Below, piece by piece: positions 1 to 11,490 of a stretch of DNA of 64,000 bases (its first letter is position 1; each line of letters opens with the position of its first letter). The stretch spans positions 126,437,292 to 126,501,291 of the forward strand of contig CM075850.1 in assembly GCA_037975125.1 (NCBI GenBank), read 5' to 3'. Position numbers and translations under genes: made by a program. Below the pieces are notes generated by a model, which was given only the letters and a program-made list of their open reading frames with translations, made no database searches and was not told the origin of the DNA. The DNA is from Latrodectus hesperus (lineage: Eukaryota > Arthropoda > Arachnida > Araneae > Theridiidae).

Positions 1-292
1 ATGAAAGAAAAATATTTTTTGCATAATATAGATAATGATACCTATTGCTTTATAGTCTACAAAAGAAAAATTGAGAAAAAGTTCAGTTTTTTTTCACCAA
101 CACACTTATAATTATAATTAACAATAATAGTAACCAGAGTTTATATAACTTGAAAACAAAAAGCATTTGTGAATTACACTAAAAACTATTCATTTTTCAA
201 TAGTTTAAATAATTTTTAATTTATAAAAAATGAATAGCAGTGACTTTTTGTTATATATTTATGCATTCATGATTCATGTTTATAATTATTAT

Positions 293-295
<3 letters not shown>
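1..295. other. AT-rich non-coding DNA
   Basis: No coding signal or repeat was recognised here. It probably belongs to an intron or the upstream flank of the gene whose exon starts at 2086. Confidence 0.5.

Positions 296-384
<89 letters not shown>
296..384. repeat. (TA)n microsatellite, left part of a split tract
   Basis: This is an almost pure TA repeat with one AAATA interruption. It resumes at 1980-1996, on the other side of the mariner-type element, so the element appears to have inserted inside one TA tract. Confidence 0.95.
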
Positions 385-387
<3 letters not shown>

Positions 388-541
388 GGTGATCCAAAAG
401 TCAGGACGAACTTTAAAAATGAATAATTCGAAAACGAATCACGATACAAAGATGCGGTTTGCACCAAACGGATAGAAAAGAAACCGGGTTTTGTGTGGCA
501 ATGAAAAAAAATAGTTCTGTTGGCGACCAACAGATGGCGCT
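385..541 (+). repeat. left terminal inverted repeat of the mariner-type element
   Basis: It matches the complement of 1822-1979 almost base for base and ends with an ATGGCGCT motif. It is far longer than the 20-30 bp inverted repeats of classical mariner. Confidence 0.92.
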
Positions 542-636
542 GTCGGATTTCTGATGTAGGATTATGCAAAGCAACAAACGATATAAAAAGAAGCAACTGC
601 AGCAGGTAATGGTAGTCGAAGCTGGTATGCATCGCA

Positions 637-1737
637 ATGCTGTCCATAGTTGAGAAAGCCCTCTTAGTTAAACTGTTTTATAAGAATTTGGAAAATGCCA
701 TTGCGGCATTGCGAGCATATCGCTACATGAAGGGTATGCGAGATAGCAAAGGACCAATAACGTCTTCTGCATTGAACAAAATTGTGAAAAAAATTGAAGC
801 TACAGGTTCTTTGGCATCACGTCAAAGAAGTTGACGTTCCTCAACTGCAGCTGCTGTTGCCACGACAGTGGAGCAGACGGTGCAAGCCATGTCGGCGGTT
901 GCTGCACATGGGGAGTGCAGTGCTCGAGAAGTTTCGAGGCAGACAGGAGTGTCGTACGGAAGTGTCTGGAGAGCGCTGCGAGTAACTTTGCAACGGTATC
1001 CCTACAAGTTGCAACATAACTAAAAACTGAAACCTCCTGACTTCGACTCTCGCCGACATTTTGCGAATTTGGTCTTCAATAAGATGGAAGAGCAGCACGA
1101 CTGGCTTCACACTGTGCTTTGGACAGATGAAGCATATTTCACACTCTCTGGCGCTGTTAACACCCACAATTGTCGAGTGTGGACCACAGAAAATCCAATT
1201 GCATTTGTTGAGGTACCTTTGCAACAGCCTAAAGTGACAGTCTGGTGTGGCTTCACTGCTGATTACATAATTAGTCCATTTTTTTCGAGGAAGTCACACA
1301 GACAGGTTTCCAAACAGTTTCTGTCACCGGTAAGCAATATCTAGCACTGTTACAGAACAGCATTATTCCTGAACTGCAAGCGCGACACTCCAAACAGTCA
1401 CCTTTATGCATGATGGAGTACCACCTCATATTGCTCTGCCTGTGCAACCCCTGCTACGCTCAACATTTGGGGAGGATCGTATTATCAGTCGCTACTTTAA
1501 TCGCGCATAGCCTCCAAGATCTCCCGATCTCACACTCTGTTACTTTTGGCTGTGGGGCTTCTTGAAGTCAAAAGTGTACAGCGACCAACCGGTATCACTA
1601 GTGGCACTGAAAGATGCCATCCGGCAAAATGTGTCTGCCATAACGCAAGAAATGCTATTAAATGTTGTGAAAGGTGTGGGGACTCGCCTCACAGCTTTAC
1701 TTCTGAATGATGGACAGCACATTGAACATTTACTGTA
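637..1737 (+). pseudogene. broken mariner-type transposase (DUF4817 plus DDE domain)
   Basis: Pieces of one transposase lie in several frames. 637-834 encodes an N-terminal helix-turn-helix region resembling DUF4817. 1069-1344 encodes the catalytic-domain start, with WTDEAYF (first Asp near 1126) and VWCGF. A later frame has HDGVPPH (second Asp at 1412-1414), then SPDL and FWLWG around 1520-1555. The third acidic position reads Tyr (LCYFW, codon 1541-1543), about 42 residues after the second Asp; related proteins have Asp there. There is an in-frame TAG at about 1507-1509 and a TAA at 1021-1023. Frameshifts, stops and the missing third acidic residue make the copy inactive. Confidence 0.88.
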
Positions 1738-1821
1738 GTAAGTACTAATTAACTGTAATTAATCTGATTTCATTAATCATTGTTTCATTTGTAAAACATC
1801 TTTTGTTGCAATAAAACACTA

Positions 1822-1979
1822 TAGCGCCATCTGTTGGTCGCCAACAGAACTATTTTTTTTCATTGCCACACAAAACCCGGTTTCTTTTCCATCCGTTTGG
1901 TGCAAACCGCATCTTTGTATCGTGATTCGTTTTCGAATTATTCATTTTTAAAGTTCGTCCTGACTTTTGGATCACCCGG
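1822..1979 (-). repeat. right terminal inverted repeat of the mariner-type element
   Basis: This is the complement of 385-541, with differences at the second base of the end, at one internal base (GATGG against GATAG) and at the inner edge. The (TA)n tract resumes immediately after it. Confidence 0.92.
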
Positions 1980-2085
1980 TATATATATATATATATTTGC
2001 TTTAATTATTGAGCGAGATAAAATTTAAATATTTTTTAAAATTAACTGCATTTAAAGTTTAAAATAATGCATTTTAAATTTTCAG

Positions 2086-2911
2086 AACCAGAATATAATA
2101 CGAATTTGACTTCTTCCAAACGACACGTGGTGACAACTGTTCCCAAATTTCCGCAGTATCCTCAGTACATCCAAGCACCTACCAATTACATGCGAGATTT
2201 CGATGAACTACTGAGTCGTAGCTCCATTTCCGATTCGTCTCAAGATACGGTTAGGGATGATCCGAACTTTATAGATCTCGAAACTCATCAAAAGAGACTA
2301 GCATCGCTGAACCTTCCCCAAGTGACACTTTACAGGCTGTCGCCTTACACAGATCCTTTGTCCTACTATGGAGGTCAAGAATCTGATTCTGTGTCTCTGA
2401 AAAAGCACGACTTCGTGAGGGGAAACCAAGGATGGAACTTGGGAGGATGGGACAATTTCCAAGGTGGATACAATGTGGGAAACCATGGACATGGTGGGGG
2501 TGGATTGAAGAAAGGCAAAGAAGCAAAAGCTCTTTTCATATTGATGGCGCCATTGATCTTGCTGGCCGTTTTTGGCCCTATCCTGGCAACTCAGGCCATG
2601 CTTCCTTGGGTCGCTAACGGAGGTTTGACAACTGTGAGCACCATCGCCGGCGGAAAAAGACGTCGGAAACGTGCAACAGCAGTTGATTACAGGCAAGCTA
2701 TCGAGTTGGAAAGAAGACTGCAGCTGTTCCTGGAAGTGCAGGATTTCTTGGCCAGATCGGGATCTCCTGATCTGGTGGAAGAGATGGGAGAAGCTTTCAT
2801 GCGTTGCCAGAAGTACAACGAACGAAGGAACAAATGCTTGGAACGAGCAGCTTGCGAGTATACTGACGTCACGTCTGACCTGGATCGAAATGAGAGGCGA
2901 GTAGGCAGAAT
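2086..2911 (+). CDS. internal exon of an arthropod membrane or secreted protein gene
   Basis: The exon starts after a strong acceptor (TTTTCAG, ending 2085) and ends at a strong donor (GTAAGT at 2912). It is open throughout, with codon use clearly less AT-rich than its surroundings. Counting from an in-frame ATG at 2067, the protein has an acidic Ser-rich N-terminal part. A Gly/His-rich stretch (about residues 119-148) follows, then one hydrophobic helix (about 155-178) and a KRRRKR site (197-202) that could be cut by furin-like proteases. The C-terminal part has Cys at 247, 257 and 263. The helix and dibasic site suggest a membrane or secreted protein. The ATG at 2067 lies before the acceptor, so I think translation starts in an upstream exon. 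I do not recognise the family; the Cys-containing end recalls secreted arthropod proteins such as the DM4/DM12 group, but this is weak. Confidence 0.85.
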
Positions 2912-3454
2912 GTAAGTCGATTCCTTTTCTAGAAATACCATCAAATAATTATGCACAATTAAGTATATTTTTATATTTCGTAAATATGAACGAAAATTTA
3001 ATTTCCTTTGTGATAAAAAAATCTGAATTTTTTTTTATTAAAAATTATTGTATTCACATATAATACATTCCTAGAATAATGAATTCATAGATAAAATTTA
3101 AAATGCACTAATTATAATTAATATTAGTATGCAAGAGAGAATTGTTAAACAAGTTTCTACTGGCACCAGTTGGTGTTCGATAGAATTAATCTTGTGATGT
3201 TGAAGAACACAAGTAAAACTTTTGGAGAAGTAAAGATATCTTACTATGTTCTGCCAAATGAAAATGCTCAAAGTTATTTGATTACAGCAAATTATTAATA
3301 ATTATGACTTTAAAATAAAAATTAGATAAAAATATTGATTTTTATTGAAATATATTACAAAAATTTAAAAAGGTTATCAAAAACGGATAAGTTGAAACGA
3401 CATTATATCGATGCATGATAATTTGTTTCATGACATGTAAAACAAACTTTTCTA

Positions 3455-3515
3455 ATGAAATTCGAACTAGAGACCCTCCTCCAGGCAGCATACTATCCTA
3501 ATTTACCACCACTAT
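3455..3515 (-). repeat. possible tRNA-like SINE head fragment
   Basis: Read on the - strand, a TAGTTCGAA motif resembles a polymerase III B box. It follows a GGTAAATTAGGATAG stretch placed like an A box. No body or tail could be followed, so it would be a truncated, diverged copy. Confidence 0.35.
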
Positions 3516-6377
3516 GTTTTCATTTGTTTTTAAAAATTTAAAAGGAACTTTTTTGTCAAAATTTTGAAAGTGATGAAGTTAACCTACCTAAATTGAATTG
3601 GCTAAGGGTAACGATGCACAAGATTTCTATTATAATTCAATGGAAACTCTTATTGATGGTATTATGAATTTTAAATTTGTTTGAAAAAGCAAAACAACTA
3701 GTGAATATTTTATGAAGAATATTTTGTATTATAAAGAAGCTTCATTGCACTTTCGTTAATATTTTGTGCCACATTTTCTCAAATATGATTTACTTCAGGA
3801 TTTTCTTGCGTGGATTGAAATTTGCAAGTCTAAATTTAAAAAAATAGGCTTAAAAGTCTGCGATGTACCTAAATTGCTTTTTCTTACTTATTTTCCAAAG
3901 AAATAATGAGACGTTTGAGCACGTATATTTTAATTTAACAAAATATTTCAGCATATGGAATTCTGAAAGAAATCCCTATTGTTATTTGATGTTTTATGCG
4001 TTTCTAAGTTACTTTATATCATTTTATAACATAAATTTATTTAAACTTTAATAATTATTATAAATATTTTCCGAAATACAGTTTGTGTGATAAAAGCAAG
4101 GACATTTGATGGGGCAAATTAAAGTATGGCTTTATATTGATGAATAACAACCTGATTTACGATTTGCCAAACTCCCTGTAACTTATAAGACCTTTCTTTA
4201 AAAGAAATTCAATTTGGAGATCCGGTTAATAGAAAATATTATAATATTATTATATTCTAATAAATAATATGAATTAGATTTTGTGTTAAATGTTTTATAT
4301 AGTATAAATATATTTTGTGCAGATTTCAATTTTGAATGCCCTATTTTCGTGAGTTATTAATTTTTTTTCATAAAATTATTGGATGAATGATTTTAATGGA
4401 AATCTCTGTAAAAATAATGTTAACGGTTGGTGTTTCCTTGCATTGCAATTTAAAAAACCAGGATATGAAATGTATTACATATACACATGCATGTATTATA
4501 TTAAATTACCTATTATATGTATTACATTTTACATTACATATTTTCATTTATTATATATATTTATACTCATTTACAAAGAAGATCCAATAAAAGGGGTTAC
4601 AAAAATACACGAAGACAAGAGTGAGAGACCTAATTATTTTGCAATTTATGTGAAAATAGTTAGTATCTGTTCTCAGGTATCTGAGAATGATTGAAAAATT
4701 AAGACGCTTAGAAAAATAGGCTCACTGAAAAATGCCAGCCAGGATACATTTTATATAAGTAAAGATTAATTTCAATGGTATGTTAAATGATAGTGTCATT
4801 TTTTTGCGATAAACTCAGCCTTTATTTTCCCTCTTAAAATTTAAGAATTGGTACAAATATACATATTGTATGTCCAAAAATCAAGCCAACATAGTCCAGA
4901 TTTGACTAAACTATTTCGTTTATCGTAAACAAAACGAGAGAATATTTATGTAGAGTGGGATTTTTTATATTTTTGTTAAGCTTTGGTGTGAAATTGTGGT
5001 CAAGAAATGAATCATTGGCATGAAAATTTTTAATTAGATTAAGCAATTTAAGGCATCCAGATAAAGGATTAAATAAATTTGATGACTGTGTAGAACAGTA
5101 GACTGCAAGTATGCCTCTTTTATGTATTTTCAGTCCATTGTTTGAAAAATGCCTTATAGTAGCTTTCGTTGTACAAACCAACTGTGTGTGGTTTTTTCAA
5201 AATTAAACTCTTCGAACTCGAATTAAGTCATTAAAAGACCGAAAACATAATACTAAAATATGCTATGATGTGAATTTATGAAACTGTTATACGCATCCTA
5301 ATATTTTTATAGAATAGACATTTCTGATCACGTATTAGTGTTTTAAAAGTAGTTCTGAGCATTACCAATAGGTGGCGCTGTAGCAACACTTTTGATAAGT
5401 AGTTTAAAATAAATCTTCTTATGATGTATACTGAATAACTAATTGTTTCTTTTTGAATGCTGATAAGTGTTGACTATAAAAGTATCTATTGATATTTATA
5501 GATGACATGAAAAATATAAAAAGCATCTATTAATGACTTGGTTACTAGATTTAACTTACATTTTACTAGTTTAGAATTAAACTGAGAAGTTATAAGAGCA
5601 TACAATTAACTGAAGAATATTCACAAGGACCATTAACGTTGCATGTTATGAGTGATACGATGAAAGCATTCAAACAAACTGAATTATTGAAGTCTTCTTC
5701 AGTTAGAGGAAAACATATTACAAATTTTATATAAGTAGCAGACGCACATCTATCTGAAGCGACCAGCCAATCACCAATCGAAATTATTTGTGATTCAATT
5801 ATTTCTTGTATGTTAAGTGCCTTTAACACATTTTTAAAACATCAGCCACACAGTTTTACGAAAAATACTGAATTATTTTTTCGCCAAAAACAACAGTCTT
5901 CATTAATTGTTAATATAAATATTAAAGCTCAAGATAAAAGCCAAAATATTTTCGCGAATTGTATCAAAGAAAATGCTGCTGAGGAATATTTTGTGGGTGA
6001 ATGGCAACACCCTTTTCACTTGAAAAGAAAGTGAATTTGCACTTCTGCTCCACATGAGAAATAGAAAACACAGCTCCATAATTCATTCATTTCTCTTCGG
6101 TGTAACAAAAATTGCATTGCCATGCGGATGCTTTAAAATGTTAATCACTAGGTTTTATTAGTAAAAAAATAGCCAAATTTAAAACTTAGTAGACGAATGG
6201 AAACAGTTTCATTGCATATTGATTGCTTTTGTGATTATGCAACTATATTTCTTTGGTGACATGAATTTCATGTAAATAAGTGTATATATCCAGATTTATA
6301 GTACTTTTTGACTCATATTTAAGACAAAATTTTTTAAAGTAAAAAGGAGAATTCAACGTTTCTCTACAACTAATTTC

Positions 6378-6405
6378 ATTAGTCACATGATATCATGTGA
6401 CTAAT
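6378..6405. repeat. perfect 28 bp palindrome
   Basis: The 14 bases ATTAGTCACATGAT are followed directly by their exact complement. There is no loop. Confidence 0.9.
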
Positions 6406-6833
6406 AAATAGTGACTGATTCATGTTACCTCTTATTCTGTTTTGTCTACTGAATTTCTGTTTTGAACTGAGAATTGTTGAACAGAATAGAGAAATTTTAT
6501 ATCAGGATATTGATATCTGGTTAATTTAAATACATTTTGTTTCAAAGCTTTGATATCAGTATTTGTAATTCAGAGTAAATCATATTAGACGATGATTTGA
6601 ACATCTTGTAAAGCTACATATGACGCTATGTGATAAACTTATACTATATAGCTCAGGAATCATCTCGCTTTAAGAAGGAAAAGTGTGACTCTATACCTCC
6701 ATTTTAAAATTCTCATCTATGTATAAACGGCTGGGAATAGAGGAACGAGGAGTTCGATACTCACCATTCTTTCTACGTTCCTTTGGTTTAATTGTTTTTT
6801 TAAAAAAAATAAGGATAATTAAAATATTTTTGG

Positions 6834-6963
<130 letters not shown>

Positions 6964-7317
6964 TAGGAATAATATTTTTATCAACAGCAACTTTTCTATT
7001 TACTCTTTACACTGCTCGCCTAAGGACAAGAAGAAAATTAGAATGAAGGGAAAATATTAGTTTTAATATATTTAAACTTAAAAAACTTTGAAACTAATTA
7101 TTAAAATCTCAATAATTAAAATTTATGTTTTCATTAGGGAAAGTAAAGGGAATTTTCAAGTGTTCAGTATTTTATTCGATTTGTTATTTTATTGCAAATC
7201 ATCGTTTTAAAAGTTATAAATGAAACTAATTTGCAATGTGTATTCGTTTATGCCTTAAACGGGAAATTTATGTTTTCACGTTGAAACGGAAACTTTAGTC
7301 AGTAATTATATATATAC

Positions 7318-8372
7318 AAGCTGACCCAGCCACGCGTTGCAGTGGCTGAGTTTTTAAAATACATTGAATCAATTTTTTACTAATTCTTGGGTTCAATCAA
7401 ATTAATATTTTCTAAAAAAATTTAGAATAGGTTCACTCATAGGAGATTAAAAATAAAACGTTTCACCAAAATTTAATAGTAATAGGTAAAGTAACGAAAT
7501 TAAGCACAAATCAACATATACTTTCTGAATTTACATTTTATTCATCTTATATTAAATTATAGTTTGTAATCAGTGACTTACTTATAAAATATACTATATA
7601 AATTAAAGACATCTAAAAATAAATTGTTATAAATGAGGTAGATAACATTGACATCGAACTATTATTATTTTAATTTTAAATTATATTAAAACTAAAAATT
7701 TTTTCCGTGGCATTATACTGAAATAAAAAAATTAAAAGAATTTATCATTTGAATAAATAAATTAGATCAAAATGTTCTACTGAATAAATTAATAATTATC
7801 AAATTATAAAATAAAAATAAAAAATAATAAAAGGCTATCAAGAAATACTTACATATTTTCGAGGTGGTATGAAAATAAGTAGAGAAAAACAGTAATAAAT
7901 AAAATTTTATTTTACTATTTATAATATTAAAAATATTCAAACTGAATACAGCACAATAATAACACAATACAAAGTATAATTATGAAAATGATTCACGAAA
8001 AATTGTTATAGTATCATTATACATCATGAAAATATATGTAAATTCTATATTTAACCACGCGCTTGAGCGCGCACGATAATTTTCTCGAAGATGGTATAAT
8101 CTAGAAAAATAAACACGTCGCCATCTGCCGAATACCTGTGCAACTTAGATGCTAAACCGCCATCTATTAGGAACTTACAGAACTAACCAAAAAAATTAAA
8201 AAAAATTTAGGGTTGTACTACCCCTAACACTTAGGGGGATGAAAAATAGATGTTGGCCGATTCTCATAGATACCGGATAATCACAAAAAATTTCATCAAA
8301 ATCGGTCAAGCCGTTTCGGAGGAGTATGGCAACGAAAACTGTGACACAAGAATTTTTTATATTAAAGATAGA
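7318..8372 (+). mobile_element. unclassified interspersed repeat, copy 1
   Basis: The start (GACCCAGCCACGCG from 7323) and the next ~440 bp match 63553-64000 almost exactly. Small indels separate the copies, for example about 8 extra bases near 63730 in the second. Both copies begin next to TA repeats. The right part (about 8220-8372) carries a stretch ending GACACAAGAATTTT, which resembles the 3' end of widespread arthropod repeats. No coding sequence or inverted repeats were found, so the class is undecided (truncated retroelement or non-autonomous DNA element). The right boundary is approximate. Confidence 0.7.
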
Positions 8373-8613
8373 TATTTTTTTTTCTGTTTTTCCTTATTTC
8401 TGTATGCTCTACAGAAAAAAACATTAAGGTAAATTCCTTCTTTTTACATTGCATTAAATTAATGTTTGCTTCTCAAGTTTATGCATATATACTATGCATA
8501 TATTATGTAATAAGCACAGTTTATGTAATAAGCACAGAATATATTATGTAATATACACACAGTTTTACGTATTCATTATGTTATAAATTTTACGTTATCA
8601 TAACTTTAAAAGT

Positions 8614-8643
8614 TTACTTTTAGAAATGATTTTCTAAAAGTAA
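8614..8643. repeat. perfect 13 bp inverted repeat (hairpin)
   Basis: TTACTTTTAGAAA is followed by a four-base TGAT loop and the exact complement. Confidence 0.85.
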
Positions 8644-9086
8644 TTTTATAAAGTTAGGATAACTTTATTTTTTCAAAGAGTAAATATGCTTACGAGAGTT
8701 ACGTAGTGTATATTTATATAGTTTTATGCCTATTTTCATAAGTTTGTGAATTAGCCTGAATGATCATTCATTTTCTCTGCTAATCTAAATTTTTTATATT
8801 AATAAAATAGTATTTAAAATATCAGAATTTAGTACCGTAATTTGAATTAATAATTTAATAATCAATATTGTAACAATGTCTATACAAAAATAAGCAAACA
8901 TATATAAAGTTCAAGTTTTTAAAATACTGTAAGGTTATTTCCATTTTAATAAATTTAGTTAATTTCTAAAATATTAATGCGGCACTGTACTTGCAGTGAA
9001 AATAAATCGATAAATATTAATCGAATCAGAAAAAAGCTGCATTCATTTATTTTGATATTCAACTCAAATAATTGTTTGCTTTTCAG

Positions 9087-9234
9087 GGTTCTTCGAAACG
9101 TTATGTCCAATCCAGTTGTCCCTGCACCTCTGATTGGTCGGCTTAACAAAGGGCTTACTCTGGCCAAGAATCATCCGGGACGTTGCTCTTCTTATTGGTG
9201 TGAAGCCCTTGATGGTCCAAAAACAAAACTATAA
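9087..9234 (+). CDS. terminal exon of the 2086-2911 gene
   Basis: The exon begins after TTTTCAG (ending 9086). Its first base completes the split codon left by the upstream donor: AT at 2910-2911 plus G makes Met. It then encodes 48 more residues and stops at TAA (9232-9234). The part contains VPAPLIGRLNKG and a CSSYWC motif (GRCSSYWCEAL), adding two Cys to the three upstream; these may form disulfides in an extracellular domain. Phase continuity and good splice sites make the join likely. With the upstream exon the known part is about 322 residues plus an unseen N-terminus. A possible AATAAA lies at 9662, beyond a TA repeat, so the poly(A) site is unresolved. Confidence 0.85.
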
Positions 9235-9522
9235 AGAAAATCCTTATGAACTCCTTATTTGGGGAAGTGAACGGAAGAAGTAATCCTGTCCTGCATACAA
9301 TATTGAGATATTTCGGAAGTGGAAAAATCACTTCCATTCTCTTGTACTTCTAATTATAAGACTACAAATGTTCTTGACTTAGAAGCTATGAAATCTAAAT
9401 TATCATAAAAAAATTACAAAACATTCTTTGCTCTTTTGAAGTAAATCTCAATTTTATTGGAGCTATAAAGATTTTTTTTTATAATTTAAAAAATTAATGG
9501 AAGGATTTATTTAATTTTTAAG

Positions 9523-9533
9523 GTATATATATG

Positions 9534-9618
<85 letters not shown>
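9523..9618. repeat. (TA)n microsatellite
   Basis: A TA repeat of about 95 bp with TATG interruptions near its left end. It lies in the presumed 3' flank of the gene ending at 9234. Confidence 0.95.
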
Positions 9619-9620
<2 letters not shown>

Positions 9621-9769
9621 CAAAGCGATAAGTTTTACTATATAATGTTATGTATTGACATAATAAAGTTAAATTAATTGTCATTATAAAATTGAGTTTT
9701 TTTTATTACATAATGATAACTGAAGACAGAATAAATCAAGAATATAATTGTGATTAAAAATGATAACTT

Positions 9770-10470
9770 TCTATGCAGTGATTTTTAAAGTATGATAGAT
9801 TTAGACTAATTATAATTCTGTAAGGATTTAATTGTGTAATTTAAATAAAAAAATAAGCATTCCTATATGTAATGATTTATAAAACAAGATAAATTGAAAT
9901 TAAATGATGCAGTAAATTTTTATGCATTATAATTAAAATAATTAGTTTCCTATATAATGATTTATAAAAATTTAGTAAATCCAGATTAAGTTCGATAAAA
10001 AAATTATAGTTTTTTATATAATGATTTGTAAAGGTATGATAGACTTAGATTAATCATATTTTTGTAAAATTTTAATTATGTGATTATAATAAAAATAAGT
10101 TTTCCTATATAAAATGTTGTAATACAAAATAAAACACTAAATTAAGTGATGTAGTAAATCATGATGCATTATGATTAAACTAATAATAGTTTAAATTATA
10201 ATGATTTGTGGAGATGTATTAAATTTTACTAATTAATTCTTTAACAGTAACAGATAACATAATAAATTCTACTAAAAATGATGGTTTTTCTATAAAATGA
10301 TTTGTAAGGATATATTAAACTGATATTTATTATAATTTTGTTAAGATATAATTGTGTGATTTAAGGAAAAAATGAGTTTAGTTTTCTTATATGCAATGAT
10401 TTATAAAATAGAATAAATCTAAATGAAATTTAATAAAAAAGAGTTATTTTATACAATGGCATGTTGAGAA
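9770..10470. repeat. degenerate satellite-like tandem array (about 60-110 bp monomers)
   Basis: The anchor TATATAATGATTTRTAA recurs near 9774, 9871, 9957, 10021, 10115, 10201, 10289 and 10396. Alternating monomers carry different second halves (ATGATAGACTTAGATTAAT, AAATGATGCAGTAAAT and similar). Matching types recur about 245 bp apart in the first part, which suggests a higher-order repeat of three monomers. Copies are diverged and very AT-rich. The array probably extends left towards 9640. Confidence 0.6.
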
Positions 10471-10990
10471 CATAGAGAATGGGAAATGTATCATTATTTA
10501 TAGATTAAGTCACAAACATCTGTTCATTTTTTTCTTATTTCGGAATTATTGCTTACATAAAATTGAAAAAGAAAAAAGGATTCCACTAAATGTAAGAAAC
10601 TTGTTAAAGAATTCACTATTTTGTATTGATTTCAAAAAGCACATTGAAGAAAATTATTAATTCAAAAAGTCAAGTAGAGCAATATTATTAATCTATGTTT
10701 ATTTTTCCATTATTATACTTGTAATTATTTTATCAGTTTATGAATTATTTTCTTAAAATATTTGTAGTATATAGAATATAACTAAATTCTGAGGACAAAT
10801 CTTTGTATTTAAATTTCGATTATTCTTTGCTGCATTAAATTATTATGATTTCACCAAATTTATAAGAACCTGTATTTCTAGCACAAATAACCTGATACGA
10901 GAAAAATAAGGTGAATAAACTATTAAATTTTAATTAAAATTAATTAAAAAATGAACAAAAATTGTTAAAAAATTATTAATTGTTGTTTCC
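10471..10990. other. AT-rich DNA without a recognised feature
   Basis: No open frame, repeat unit or motif of note was seen. Confidence 0.5.
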
Positions 10991-11490
10991 ACTCCCCGTG
11001 ATCAGCAAAGCTGGATCAGGTCCATGAGTCCTTTTACCCTAAAAAAGTGAAGCACCAGAAGGGGATCCCGAATCAGGTCTTGCTTGGTCAGCCCCAAACA
11101 AGATAAAATGGGGTCAGGAGAGGCCTGCACCGAAGAACACTTAGTGCAGGTCTCGAAATATCTGTTACCATCTACGAAAGTCATGGAAAGCTGATGGCCG
11201 CTAAGAAAACGTGCAAGTGCAGTTTGATCGCGTCTACTGCAGCCCCCGCCGAGCTGGCAGCCGAATGGTTAGCGCTCTTGCCTTCGGTTCAACAGTTCGT
11301 GGGTTCGAATCCCATCTTGGGCATGGATGTTTGTAGTGGTTCAGAATCCACTTTAAACCGTAAGTCCCGGTCTAATTAGCCCTCGTGTGCAAAAAATGAC
11401 CGTTGAGCGACAAACAAACCAAACCAAACCAAACCTACTGCAGCCCCGAGCCAAGGTGCCACCAGGGCACCTCACCTGGTACCAAGAATT
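10991..11490. repeat. GC-richer segment interrupted by SINE1, probably an old mobile-element fragment
   Basis: The flanks of the SINE (10991-11246 and 11435-11490) form one continuous GC-richer sequence. It resumes exactly at the SINE target duplication and contrasts with the AT-rich neighbours. I could not identify it. It has no intact coding frame. Confidence 0.5.
11247..11434 (+). mobile_element. SINE1, tRNA-derived, full-length copy
   Basis: This 188 bp copy has a tRNA-like head of the Ser/Leu type. The A-box-like part is GGCAGCCGAATGGTTAG and the B box GGTTCGAATCC is an exact match. A body containing GCATGGATGTTTGTAGTGGT follows, and the tail is a run of CAAAC/CAAACC units. A 13 bp target duplication (CTACTGCAGCCCC) flanks it at 11234-11246 and 11435-11447. 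Related copies lie at 26028-26203 and 32669-32857. Confidence 0.95.

Larger units (their letters stand above)
385..1979 (+). mobile_element. mariner-type DNA transposon with long inverted repeats
   Basis: The element is 1595 bp and is bounded by TA on both sides (383-384 and 1980-1981), the usual target of Tc1/mariner elements. The left end reads CAGGGTGATCC and the right end is its complement with one difference (CCGGGTGATCC). The inverted repeats run about 157 bp (385-541 and 1822-1979), with only two or three mismatches seen by eye. The interior holds a broken transposase gene on the + strand. Flanking TA repeats mean the duplicated TA cannot be proved from the flanks alone. Confidence 0.93.

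Noticed and set aside
230..475. Long open frames rich in Tyr-Ile repeats, here and at the other TA tracts
   Set aside because: They are translations of (TA)n microsatellites, which lack stops in these frames. They have no coding features.
2269..2956. Several open frames overlapping the exon at 2086-2911 on the other strand or frame
   Set aside because: They are shadows of the real exon, which has splice sites and domain features in frame.
5355..5400. TAGGTGGCGCTGTAGCAAC as a mariner end
   Set aside because: It resembles the inner part of many mariner ends, but no partner repeat or TA-flanked end was found nearby.
5590..6034. Two opposite frames as a gene in the large intron
   Set aside because: There are no motifs, splice support or composition shift, and both frames are short.
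11242..11310. tRNA gene (A and B boxes present)
   Set aside because: The cloverleaf cannot be completed, and the same head occurs with the same body and tail at 26 kb and 32 kb, so it is a SINE.
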